The translations under genes were made by a program, and so were the position numbers. The notes under the pieces were generated by a model, which was given only the letters and a program-made list of their open reading frames with translations, was not told the DNA's origin and searched no databases. This document shows positions 7,907-15,813 of a stretch of DNA of 35,836 nt, piece after piece; the first letter of the stretch is position 1, and the number at the start of each line of letters is the position of its first letter. Origin of the DNA: Chloroflexota bacterium (GTDB lineage Bacteria; Chloroflexota; Anaerolineae; Promineifilales; Promineifilaceae); NCBI GenBank assembly GCA_024638855.1, contig JAHEJP010000009.1, positions 1-35,836 on the forward strand, written 5' to 3'.

Positions 7907-8845
7907 TTAACCGACCACATTGCGTAATGCATCAGTACGCAACACTTGGAAGGCTGCAGGACCCAATAATACGATAAACATTGACGGGAAGATTAGAAAT
8001 ACCAACGGAAAGAGCATCTTTACTGGTGCCTGGTGCGCTTTCTCCTCCGCTCGCTGTCGCCGTCGTATACGCATTTGTTCAGACTGGATTCGCAATACTT
8101 TGCCAATACTAACGCCTAGGTGCTCTGCCTGAAGGATCGCAGCCACAAAGCTGCTCACGTCATTGACATCCATTCGATTGGCCATATCGCGCATAGCTTG
8201 GCGCCTGGATTTGCCTAGCTGAACTTCGTAAATTACCCGGCCGAACTCATCGGCAAGCGGATCGTCCCACTTCTCATGAACTCGAGCCATTGCTCCATCA
8301 AAGGGCAAACCCGCATCCACACAAATCGACATGAGATCCAGGGCATCGGGAAACTTTTTGACAATCGCATCCTGACGGCGACTAATCGCCGCTGATAAAT
8401 AGAGGGAAGGTAAGTAAAAACCGAGAGCTGCTACAATAAGGCTGAACAGAATTCTCCGGCCTGGATCCTGACCAAATCGTCCCAAGAAGAAGAAAAACAA
8501 AACGCCAAGAGCAATGGTCGAAAATCCACGAAGGACCCAAAATTCGGCCGCCGAGATGTTGCCTGGGCTGCCAGCCAATTCAAGCCTATGCGATGTATTA
8601 TCAAGCATCGATTGGGGCGTGAGCCGGGTGACGATCTCCCCCAGACGGCGCAATATAGGGACAATTATCCGGTCTGTTACCGGCATGGACATCTCAATCT
8701 CTTCGATGCTGACCGGTTCATCGCGTGCCGCGTATTCATCAATCCGGTAGGCGAGAGGATCGGATTCGGCACGTCGGAGTAATACAATGCTGGCGACAAC
8801 TAACAATACTGCAAGAAGCCCAACAACTATAACAACTAATGACAT
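7907..8845 (-). CDS. tadC: Tad pilus inner-membrane protein TadC (T2SSF domain)
   Basis: A 312-residue inner-membrane platform protein of the Tad type IV pilus. It pairs with TadB to pass force from the TadA ATPase to pilin assembly. It shows an N-terminal membrane helix (residues 1-24), a paired hydrophobic segment at about 110-155, a T2SSF domain at about 165-285 (FPDALDLMSICVDAGLPFDGAM, then the QLGKSRRQAMRDMANR segment) and a final membrane helix. GGAGG lies 6 bases before the ATG. The gene order CpaE-TadA-TadB-TadC on one strand identifies it as TadC rather than TadB. The gap of 108 bases before it holds no visible terminator. Confidence 0.92.
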   Translation of the reverse strand: MSLVVIVVGLLAVLLVVASIVLLRRAESDPLAYRIDEYAARDEPVSIEEIEMSMPVTDRIIVPILRRLGEIVTRLTPQSMLDNTSHRLELAGSPGNISAAEFWVLRGFSTIALGVLFFFFLGRFGQDPGRRILFSLIVAALGFYLPSLYLSAAISRRQDAIVKKFPDALDLMSICVDAGLPFDGAMARVHEKWDDPLADEFGRVIYEVQLGKSRRQAMRDMANRMDVNDVSSFVAAILQAEHLGVSIGKVLRIQSEQMRIRRRQRAEEKAHQAPVKMLFPLVFLIFPSMFIVLLGPAAFQVLRTDALRNVVG

Positions 8846-8953
8846 AAACTACCTCCAGCCAATCTTCCGCAAAATGCACACTTCTGTCCTCCACCATGAG
8901 AACGAATCATTTGGCCTACTCTCTTAGAGTAACTGTTCATGATCGGGTTCGCT

Positions 8954-9937
8954 TTAGACCTCGATGTCCACTATTCTCTGAACCAGAAAAATACCGATTG
9001 CCATCGTGATCAAACCTACTCCGATTACTAACCACCCACAGGGGATCGGGCCGACCATAGGATCTTCTCTTACCCAAAGCTGGCTCATGTATGGAGCATT
9101 GATAAGCAAGAGGATGAAAGCCAGGGCAATGGGTAACAAGCTAATAATCCAACCCGAAAGACGACCTTGGGCGGTTAATGTTCGAATTTCACCTTTGATT
9201 CTTACTCGTTCGCGGATTGTAAAACTAATGGTGTCGAGCACTTCGGCCAGATTACCGCCGACCTCTCGCTGGATATTGACGGCCGTTATGACGAGGTCCA
9301 AATCCTCACTCGGCATACGTTTTAACATATTGTTCAAAGCCTGGGGCACGCTCAGACCCAGCCTCACTTCTTGGACCACGCGTTCAAACTCTACCGATAC
9401 CGGAGCAGGCAATTCAGTCGCGATCGCTTCCATTGACTGCAGAACACTGTAACCCGAGCGCAGAGCATTAACCCACAAATTTAGGGTTTGGCTAAGCTGA
9501 TCTTCAAACGACCGTAACCGACGCTTGGCTGCAAAATTTAGATACATGAGTGGAATAAAACTGCCCAGCAATCCGGCAATTAAGGCAAACACAAGAACAT
9601 TATCAAAAAGGAAAAAGACTATGCCGCCGACGACTACAGCCGAAAGTAAACGCAGCGCAATGTACTCGCTTACCCGCAGCTTCACGTCCGACTTAGCAAT
9701 ACGGGTCTTTATACCCTTTGTGAAACTTCTTTCACCAATAGCCCTGTCCACACGCTCGCCAACGGCCGGGCGGCTACTCGCTGGGCTATCCTCGACGGCG
9801 ACGACCTGCGCCGAGCCACTCACGTAGCGGTCCATTCGCTCGTCCACCTCCGAACGGCTACCGGCTATCAAGGCCACCCCAGCCCCAAAAATCATTAAAA
9901 CGCCGGCTACTGCCACTACAACAATCAATGGGTTCAC
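8954..9937 (-). CDS. tadB: Tad pilus inner-membrane protein TadB (T2SSF domain)
   Basis: A 327-residue partner of TadC. It has an N-terminal signal-anchor helix (residues 4-25), a cytoplasmic stretch, two membrane helices near 90-130, and a T2SSF domain (QLSQTLNLWVNALRSGYSVLQ, GLSVPQALNNMLKRMPSEDL, QREVGGNLAEVLDTIS). Membrane helices follow at about 255-280 and 300-322. The start is GTG, supported by AAGGAG 7 bases upstream. The 146-base gap to tadA is unusually long for a tad operon; I see no terminator in it. Confidence 0.92.
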   Translation of the reverse strand: MNPLIVVVAVAGVLMIFGAGVALIAGSRSEVDERMDRYVSGSAQVVAVEDSPASSRPAVGERVDRAIGERSFTKGIKTRIAKSDVKLRVSEYIALRLLSAVVVGGIVFFLFDNVLVFALIAGLLGSFIPLMYLNFAAKRRLRSFEDQLSQTLNLWVNALRSGYSVLQSMEAIATELPAPVSVEFERVVQEVRLGLSVPQALNNMLKRMPSEDLDLVITAVNIQREVGGNLAEVLDTISFTIRERVRIKGEIRTLTAQGRLSGWIISLLPIALAFILLLINAPYMSQLWVREDPMVGPIPCGWLVIGVGLITMAIGIFLVQRIVDIEV

Positions 9938-10083
9938 CTGTCAACTCCTTCTAAGTATACAATACGCAGTCTGTGGCCAATGATTATACTTCAGCCAATA
10001 ACAGGAATGCGTCTACCGCTGATGCCTCTCAACGAAATTGGCCGGCAATGTTTATTGCAATTCGAGCGCATGCCGCCGCCAGT

Positions 10084-11460
10084 TTATCGATTTCGTGTCC
10101 CTAAGCCAAAGATCGACGGTGGTAACATGATACCTGCTTCTTGAATCTTATACATGAACTTCGGTCTTAATCCTGTTGGTCGTAATCGGCCAATAACCTT
10201 GCCATTTTCGAAACCGGTCTGCTCGAAGCGATAGAGCTCAGACATGGTGATAACGTCCCCCTCCATGCCCTGTACCTCGCTGATAGAGGTTATCTTTCGA
10301 GTACCATCCCGCATCCGGTCTTGATGCACGACCAGGTCAACGGCCGATGCAATCTGCTCTCGAATAGCCCGGTGAGGCAAGTCCATACCGGCCATCAACA
10401 CCATCGTTTCCAGACGAGACAGCATGTCACGGGGACTATTGGCGTGCAATGTGGTCATACTACCTTCGTGACCTGTATTCATAGCCTGCAACATGTCTAG
10501 CGCTTCGCCAGCTCGAACCTCGCCAACTATGATTCGATCTGGGCGCATTCGCAACGAATTGACCACCAAATCCCGAATATTTACCTCCCCTCGCCCTTCG
10601 ATATTGGGCGGGCGAGATTCGAGAGTTACCACATGTTCCTGACGGAGTTGAAGTTCAGCCGCGTTCTCGATGGTGACAATTCGCTCGCCATCAGGGATAA
10701 AGCCAGACAATATGTTCAATGTAGTTGTTTTACCGGAACCGGTACCACCGGAGATCAGGATATTTACCCTGGCGATAACAGCGGCCTTTAGGAATTCGAT
10801 AGACTCGCGGGTTATCGTACCAAATTCGACAAGATTCTCGACAGTCAAGGGTATCTTGGCGAAGATACGGATGGTCAGCGTGGGACCTATTAGGGAGATG
10901 GGTGGAATGATGGCATTCACACGAGAGCCGTCCGGCAGACGCGCATCAACCATCGGAGCACCTTCATCGATTCGCCGACCTAACGGAGCGACAATACGCT
11001 CGATGATGCGCATCAGATGTTCATCGTCCTCAAAAGTAGCGTTTACCCTTTGAACGCGACCCTGACGTTCAATGTAGACATGCTTTGGGCCGTTAACCAT
11101 GATTTCGGTGATGCCCTCGACGCTCAAATATTGCTCCAGAGGACCATACCCAAGAATTTCGGCGACAATCTGCTCAAATAGGCGCTTTTTTTCGCTTCGA
11201 GTGAGGACGATTTGCTCTTGCAAGAGCATTGTCTCAAACATTTCCTGGATGGTGGTTCTCACCTCCGATGTCTTGGTAACGTCCATGCTTGGATCCAGCT
11301 CGGCAATGAGTTTCTGTTGGATCCGGTTTTTGAGGTCAGTACCCGAATCCCGCGTCCCAACGCCTGGCGAAGATCGTTTAACCCGCAATTCCTGGAGCTT
11401 AGATGGTTGCTCCTCCAATCCTGAATCTTGTCCCTTCTCAATCCGTCTTAAAAGTGACAC
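10084..11460 (-). CDS. tadA: Tad pilus ATPase TadA/CpaF
   Basis: A 458-residue secretion ATPase of the CpaF subfamily that powers extension (and in some species retraction) of Flp pili. Walker A is GGTGSGKT at 238-245, the Walker B region ends at E314 in [11 protein letters not shown], and the histidine motifs are H331 and H339 (MTTLHANSP). The N-terminal domain with [16 protein letters not shown] (117-132) is typical of CpaF. The GTG start has GGAGGG 5 bases upstream. It begins 12 bases after the cpaE-like gene, so the two are in one operon. Confidence 0.95.
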   Translation of the reverse strand: MSLLRRIEKGQDSGLEEQPSKLQELRVKRSSPGVGTRDSGTDLKNRIQQKLIAELDPSMDVTKTSEVRTTIQEMFETMLLQEQIVLTRSEKKRLFEQIVAEILGYGPLEQYLSVEGITEIMVNGPKHVYIERQGRVQRVNATFEDDEHLMRIIERIVAPLGRRIDEGAPMVDARLPDGSRVNAIIPPISLIGPTLTIRIFAKIPLTVENLVEFGTITRESIEFLKAAVIARVNILISGGTGSGKTTTLNILSGFIPDGERIVTIENAAELQLRQEHVVTLESRPPNIEGRGEVNIRDLVVNSLRMRPDRIIVGEVRAGEALDMLQAMNTGHEGSMTTLHANSPRDMLSRLETMVLMAGMDLPHRAIREQIASAVDLVVHQDRMRDGTRKITSISEVQGMEGDVITMSELYRFEQTGFENGKVIGRLRPTGLRPKFMYKIQEAGIMLPPSIFGLGTRNR

Positions 11461-11472
11461 TTTCGCCCTCCG

Positions 11473-12720
11473 CTATCTGTTAAATAAGCGAGCAATAGAA
11501 GGAGACCCATTGGACTCCTCAGCTTTGGAAATTTTTCTCGCATTGCCCAATTCTCCCACTAAATGGTCGCTCAAACGGTTGATTGCTCGTACAACTGGGC
11601 GCTTTTGCCAGTCCGGCCGGACCAATGGGATGCCTTGATCGGCAGCTGAATAAGCAATGATATCCTCTGGAATAACTATAGTCGCGGGCCATTTAAGGGT
11701 TTCTTCAATTTTTTTGACAGAAATACTAACCTTTTTCGAAGCATGGTTAACAACTAAAACAACCTTGCTCCGCTCGTACTCCAATCCCTCGCTAAGATCA
11801 AAGAATCGGCCAACATTCTTAATGCTTGGCAAGCTTTGGCGAGTAATGAGGATGATTCGATCGGCAGTATCAAGCATGGCCAGGCTAATATCGTTTAGGC
11901 TCGAACTAGTATCGATGAGAATAAAATCAAAAGCCTGGCGCAGTGTATCTAGAAGGGTCTTCATAGCGTCAGCTGATACAAGCTCGGCCATTTCCGGCCG
12001 TGGTGGCGCGAGTAGTACTTTTAGGCCGCTTTCATGTTCGATTATAACGCTACTTAACAGATCCTGATCCAGGTCTGAAACATTTTCAATTAAATCCACC
12101 ACCGAACCACGGGATTTCAGATTCAACATGATGCCCACATCACCAAATTGCAGGCTTCCATCTACTAACAATGTTTTGTTACCTGCCCTTGCCATTGAGA
12201 CTGCCGTATTCACCGCAATGGTGGTAGTTCCTAAGCCACCTTTCGGGCTGAAAAAAACAATGATATTTCCCTCGCGAACAGACTCTTTGATCTGGCCTGC
12301 CGAACCAGCTGACGATTGCGTGACAACGGCCTTTTGAAGAACTGGCCTCGTCTCATGCACGCGCCGGACGGCTTCCACCAATTCATCACCTGAGAAAGGC
12401 TTCATCAAGAAATCCCTTGCTCCGGCTAACATCGCCCGCCGCAAATAATCAGCTTCGCTTTGAACGGACATGATGATCACCTGGGCCTCAGGCACACTTT
12501 TGGTGATTTGTTGGCTGGCGGTTATGCCATCAGAATCCGGCATGTTGATGTCCATCAATATGATATTCGGCCGCTGTTCCTCAGCCAACTTAATGGCCTC
12601 GCCGCCAGTACCTGCATGGCCAATTACCTCCAGATCAGATTCAAACTGGAGCAATTTGCGCACGTTCTCCCGGGTTTCGGGAATATCATCAACGATCAAG
12701 ACACGAATTTTTTCTGTCAT
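11473..12720 (-). CDS. cpaE: CpaE/TadZ-type pilus localisation ATPase with N-terminal receiver domain
   Basis: A 415-residue fusion. Residues 1-125 are a response-regulator receiver domain that looks functional, with D11/D12, phospho-acceptor D57 (LMDINMPDSDG) and K107 (LMKPF). Residues of about 152-400 are a ParA/MinD-like ATPase with a deviant Walker A (KGGLGTTT, 160-167), a DGSLQFGDVGIML segment and an FILIDTS Walker B-like strand. CpaE/TadZ proteins place Tad machines in the cell. In many proteobacteria the receiver part is degenerate, whereas here the acidic pocket and lysine are all kept, so real phosphorylation is plausible. A two-component pair lies upstream (13799-15639). The gene leads the tad operon behind a good promoter; no clear ribosome binding site precedes the ATG. 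Confidence 0.9.
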   Translation of the reverse strand: MTEKIRVLIVDDIPETRENVRKLLQFESDLEVIGHAGTGGEAIKLAEEQRPNIILMDINMPDSDGITASQQITKSVPEAQVIIMSVQSEADYLRRAMLAGARDFLMKPFSGDELVEAVRRVHETRPVLQKAVVTQSSAGSAGQIKESVREGNIIVFFSPKGGLGTTTIAVNTAVSMARAGNKTLLVDGSLQFGDVGIMLNLKSRGSVVDLIENVSDLDQDLLSSVIIEHESGLKVLLAPPRPEMAELVSADAMKTLLDTLRQAFDFILIDTSSSLNDISLAMLDTADRIILITRQSLPSIKNVGRFFDLSEGLEYERSKVVLVVNHASKKVSISVKKIEETLKWPATIVIPEDIIAYSAADQGIPLVRPDWQKRPVVRAINRLSDHLVGELGNARKISKAEESNGSPSIARLFNR

Positions 12721-12818
12721 AGACTACTCAGTACTAAATGGGATATTTGTGCAGGTTATGCGCCACATTATATCGATTCTTCAGACCCATCTGCCCCTGA
12801 ATCGAGCATGCAGCCCAC

Positions 12819-12846
12819 ATCATACAATGATCCCACGCAATGTCAA
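12819..12846 (-). promoter_or_regulatory. Promoter of the tad operon
   Basis: On the minus strand TTGACA (12841-12846), a 16-base spacer and TATGAT (12819-12824). Transcription should begin near 12812, leaving a leader of about 90 bases before the cpaE-like ATG at 12720. Confidence 0.7.
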
Positions 12847-13395
12847 GAATTGCTCTGTTGCCAGTATATGAGAAGCTCATTGACTAAACAACAAGACGTT
12901 TGTACCAGAGGGCTACAGCTAATAATATGTCGCCAATAGTACCCCCTACTTGCGAATCAAACCGCACATAAGTAACCTCATCGTCATCGTGGATCGACAA
13001 TAAATAGTCAGCCTTTTTGCGGATAAGTAACTTCCGTGTTTGAATGCAGTTATGCCAGCAATCGAGCGAACTATATTGGCCGAGACCCACTCAACATCCT
13101 GGTATTCTTCCTTACCGCGAATATGAAATCAGAGTTTCTAATTGGCCACCGTTTCCGAATTGTCGGCCGAAAGGTATAGGTATGTGATGCACCAAAAGAT
13201 CACAAATATGTCAGACAATAAGCTGAATAACTGAGTTGGTTTCTGGTTTAACTGGAGGGGCCTGTATTGACCGACCAAGCCAATAAATGACAATGCTGGT
13301 CAACTCGACATTCAACGGGATTATCAGTGGGATCTGGACGCCTTGTCTAAATCGTTTTCGAGGAAGAAGTGGGGTGTTACCGTGATCCTCAAGAC
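12847..13395 (-). other. Gene-poor stretch with possible decayed coding sequence
   Basis: About 550 bases between the tad promoter and the flp terminator with no convincing intact gene. A 68-codon minus-strand frame (12884-13090, ending in GGTIGDILLAVALWYKRLVV) has no ribosome binding site. Just upstream a second minus-strand frame reads EEYQDVEWVSANIVRSIAG, as if one gene had been broken by a frameshift near 13040. On the plus strand an open frame without a start codon (about 13272-13452) reads DYQWDLDALSKSFSRKKWG. None is recognised. This may be relic DNA, or chance. Confidence 0.25.
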
Positions 13396-13426
13396 AAAAA
13401 AAAGAGCCCTGATAAACAGGGCTCTT
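13396..13426 (-). terminator. Rho-independent terminator of flp
   Basis: A perfect 10-bp stem (13402-13411 with 13417-13426; AAGAGCCCTG and CAGGGCTCTT) with a 5-base loop, followed on the minus strand by eight T residues. It lies 24 bases after the flp stop. Confidence 0.92.
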
Positions 13427-13449
13427 CCCACGTGGACTCAGTTAGAGTT

Positions 13450-13602
13450 CTAGAATGTGAGTGCGGTTACGATCCGGCTGAAAACTTGTCCGATTTGCGG
13501 ACCGAGAACAGCCAGGATTGCAATTACAACAATTGCAACCAGGACAAGGATCAGGGCATATTCTACCAAACCTTGACCATCTTCATGCGTTAAGAATAAC
13601 AT
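13450..13602 (-). CDS. flp: Flp/Fap-type pilin (major Tad pilin)
   Basis: A 50-residue prepilin. The leader is very short (MLFLTHEDG) and is followed by the class IV-b processing motif G/QGLVEYALIL, with the conserved Glu at +5 and the neighbouring Tyr, then a single hydrophobic helix of about 20 residues and a short tail (IGQVFSRIVTALTF). Mature Flp subunits polymerise into the thin pilus assembled by the Tad machine encoded at 7907-12720. GGAGG lies 6 bases before the ATG. The gene has its own promoter (13654-13682) and a strong terminator (13396-13426), so it is a separate high-output unit from the machinery operon. No TadV-type prepilin peptidase is present in the window. Confidence 0.92.
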   Translation of the reverse strand: MLFLTHEDGQGLVEYALILVLVAIVVIAILAVLGPQIGQVFSRIVTALTF

Positions 13603-13653
13603 TGAAAACCTCCATTGGATAAATGTGAAAACAATATAAAAGTAGATAATGAC

Positions 13654-13682
13654 ATTATAGCTAGGCTATATTTCTAATGCAA
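13654..13682 (-). promoter_or_regulatory. Promoter of flp
   Basis: On the minus strand TTGCAT (13677-13682), a 17-base spacer and a perfect TATAAT (13654-13659). The transcript should start near 13647, with a 45-base leader that includes GGAGG. Confidence 0.7.
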
Positions 13683-13798
13683 TAGTACAGAGTAAATAAG
13701 ATTAGTATAAAGACAGCGATAGGACTAAAGTACTATGCAGTTCTTGAATTCTTGTTCGGCAACGATCTAGGTAAAATGACAATAACCAAAGATTTTGC

Positions 13799-14875
13799 TT
13801 ATTCGACCATGGTCTGCGCGACATCTTCGACCGGTATGGTGAACTCAACTCGGGTTCCCTGCCCCAGGCTGCTCTGGATAGATAGTTCGCCATTTAACAT
13901 GGCAATTCTATCACTCAGTGTTGGTAGGCCAATGGTGGTGCGGGCAGAAGCTTCGCCAAAGGACTCATCCACATTGAAGCCATCCCCGTTGTCTTCAACC
14001 ACGACCAATAACCGCTCAACATCCAGGTCTAATAGCACTTCGATTTCTGTGGCCCGACCGTGAACGCGAGCGTTATTGAGCAATTCTTGAACAGCCCGAA
14101 AAATGGTAACCTCGATATGTTCCTCTGATCGACTGGCCTGGCCGGTGACATTGAGAGTAACAGATATGCTGTGCTTCTCGTCAAAAGATTCGATATAACG
14201 CCTAAGCGTTGGGACAACGCCCAGATCATCTAGCATCATAGGCCGCAAATCAAAGATAAAGCTCTTAACTGCATTAAAGGTTGCAGCAGCCGAGTCCTTC
14301 AATGCTGTCAGTTCTTCTCGAGCTTGATCCGGATCACTATCAAAATAGCGTTCGCATATCTCCGCCTGCAATATGAAGTTGCTCAGCGATGATGCCGGGC
14401 CATCATGCATTCGCCGGACTAATACCTGGCGGGCTGCCTCTTCGGTCTGGATCACTCGGACAATATTTAATTGATCCCGGGCCCGTTGGGGAACGTCTGG
14501 CAAATCAGTCAAACCTTCTGTGATAGCTAATAATCGTCGCTGCGTTTCGGAAAGTCGTCTGAGGTTCCGTTGATCGCTTTGAAGCTTCTCTAGCTGACCT
14601 CGCATGGTAAACAAACGCTGCTGGGCATTGATCAATGCTTCATATGCTTCCTTGATATCCTCGCGCGGAATTGTATCAAAGTTGGTCTGAAGCTGGCTCA
14701 AATAATTGACCACTCTCGCATTTCGTTGCGCCAGCCGTTCGACCTCGGCCGCGCTTTGTTTGACCAGCACATCTATTTCCCCTAATTCAGCCTGGATCTT
14801 CTCGTAAGCTTTAAAAGTCTGCTCGAGAAATCCACGGAGGGTCAACTCGCTGGTACCGGTCAGGTTCTCATCCAC
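13799..14875 (-). CDS. Soluble DegS-type sensor histidine kinase
   Basis: A 358-residue histidine kinase of the HisKA_3 (NarL/DegS) class. It has no membrane segment. Residues 15-120 are predicted coiled coil, like the DegS sensor region. H157 in RRMHDGPASSL is the phosphorylation site. The ATPase domain shows ELLNNARVHG with N268, DNGDGF at 295-300 and GLPTLSDRIAML. It should phosphorylate the response regulator encoded just upstream (14944-15639, 68 bases apart, same strand). The start is GTG at 14875 with GGAG about 10 bases away. Its position between the flp pilin gene and the regulator suggests control of pili or of the neighbouring surface glycosylation genes; this is inference. Confidence 0.9.
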   Translation of the reverse strand: MDENLTGTSELTLRGFLEQTFKAYEKIQAELGEIDVLVKQSAAEVERLAQRNARVVNYLSQLQTNFDTIPREDIKEAYEALINAQQRLFTMRGQLEKLQSDQRNLRRLSETQRRLLAITEGLTDLPDVPQRARDQLNIVRVIQTEEAARQVLVRRMHDGPASSLSNFILQAEICERYFDSDPDQAREELTALKDSAAATFNAVKSFIFDLRPMMLDDLGVVPTLRRYIESFDEKHSISVTLNVTGQASRSEEHIEVTIFRAVQELLNNARVHGRATEIEVLLDLDVERLLVVVEDNGDGFNVDESFGEASARTTIGLPTLSDRIAMLNGELSIQSSLGQGTRVEFTIPVEDVAQTMVE

Positions 14876-14943
14876 GTGAGCTCATCTCCTGCCTGCTTGT
14901 TCATTTTTTCTAATACTGCCAGTCCCCTGATCTAGGGACACGA

Positions 14944-15639
14944 TTAGTCTCGCAATGGCTTGTCTAATCTCACCCAGCCACGACTCAGAGCGTAAACCGC
15001 TGCCTGAGTTCGATCCTCAACCTGTAGTTTGCGAAGAATCGCCGTCATATGATTTTTCACTGTTTGGTGACTGATTCCTAGAGCATAGGCGATTTCTTTG
15101 TTGCTCCGTCCATGGGTAACGTACTCCAAAATCTGCATTTCTCGAGGGGACAGGGGCACAAAAGAGTCTTCGATATCGGTAGTGAGCTGGCCACTTATCC
15201 TACCGATCTTCTCCTCCACCCATTGTACAACCTCGTCGTGGTTCATTCGTCGTTCACCAACCACATACATGCCTTCGCGAACCGCGTAAATCGTATTAAT
15301 TAACGATTCGGGCGTAATATCTTTAGGGCAATAGGCAGAAGCGCCTGCACGAATGGCATGGAAAGCCTGCTCGGCGTCATCATAGCCAGTAACAACAATT
15401 ACACCAATCTCAGGTCGTCGTGCCTTTATTTGACGAGTAACCTGCAAACCATTCAGGTCTGGCAAGTTAATGTCCATCAACATGACATCAGGTTCGATTT
15501 CATCTGCCATATCAATTGCTACTTCACCAGTGGCTGCTTCACCGACGACTTTCAAACCCGGGTCAGTTTCTAGTACATCCCGCAAACCTTGACGAAATAG
15601 CGGATGGTCATCCACGATCACAACTTTATTCAGGGTCAT
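14944..15639 (-). CDS. NarL/DegU-type response regulator
   Basis: A 231-residue DNA-binding response regulator. The receiver domain spans 1-120, with D10/D11, phospho-acceptor D56 (LMDINLPDLNG) and the conserved Lys in CPKDI. The C-terminal LuxR-type helix-turn-helix spans about 165-231 (LSPREMQILEYVTHGRSNKEIA). A GGAGGG ribosome binding site lies 5 bases before the ATG. It forms a two-component operon with the kinase at 13799-14875. Targets cannot be read from the sequence; the nearest candidates are flp, the tad operon and the glycosyltransferase cluster. Confidence 0.93.
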   Translation of the reverse strand: MTLNKVVIVDDHPLFRQGLRDVLETDPGLKVVGEAATGEVAIDMADEIEPDVMLMDINLPDLNGLQVTRQIKARRPEIGVIVVTGYDDAEQAFHAIRAGASAYCPKDITPESLINTIYAVREGMYVVGERRMNHDEVVQWVEEKIGRISGQLTTDIEDSFVPLSPREMQILEYVTHGRSNKEIAYALGISHQTVKNHMTAILRKLQVEDRTQAAVYALSRGWVRLDKPLRD

Positions 15640-15813
15640 ATTTGCCCTCCATTATAGGATACCCCTAAAGTGGTATGTCGGTACATCTCAATATCCAAAA
15701 AAACTACAATCGGAACATCGTTCTGAATCTGAGCTCAAAGCCCACACTCTAGGAGGTTAGAGCGCGCGCAGTATACCTGATGCCTGTGGCCATGGCAACT
15801 AGTACCTGCTCGC

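Noticed and set aside
12460-12939. 160-codon plus-strand frame across the start of the cpaE-like gene
   Set aside because: It is antisense to a well-supported gene and shows no domain or ribosome binding site.
15651-15656. Perfect TATAAT on the minus strand just upstream of the NarL/DegU-type regulator
   Set aside because: Transcription from it would start after the GGAGGG ribosome binding site, and no -35 is at the right distance.
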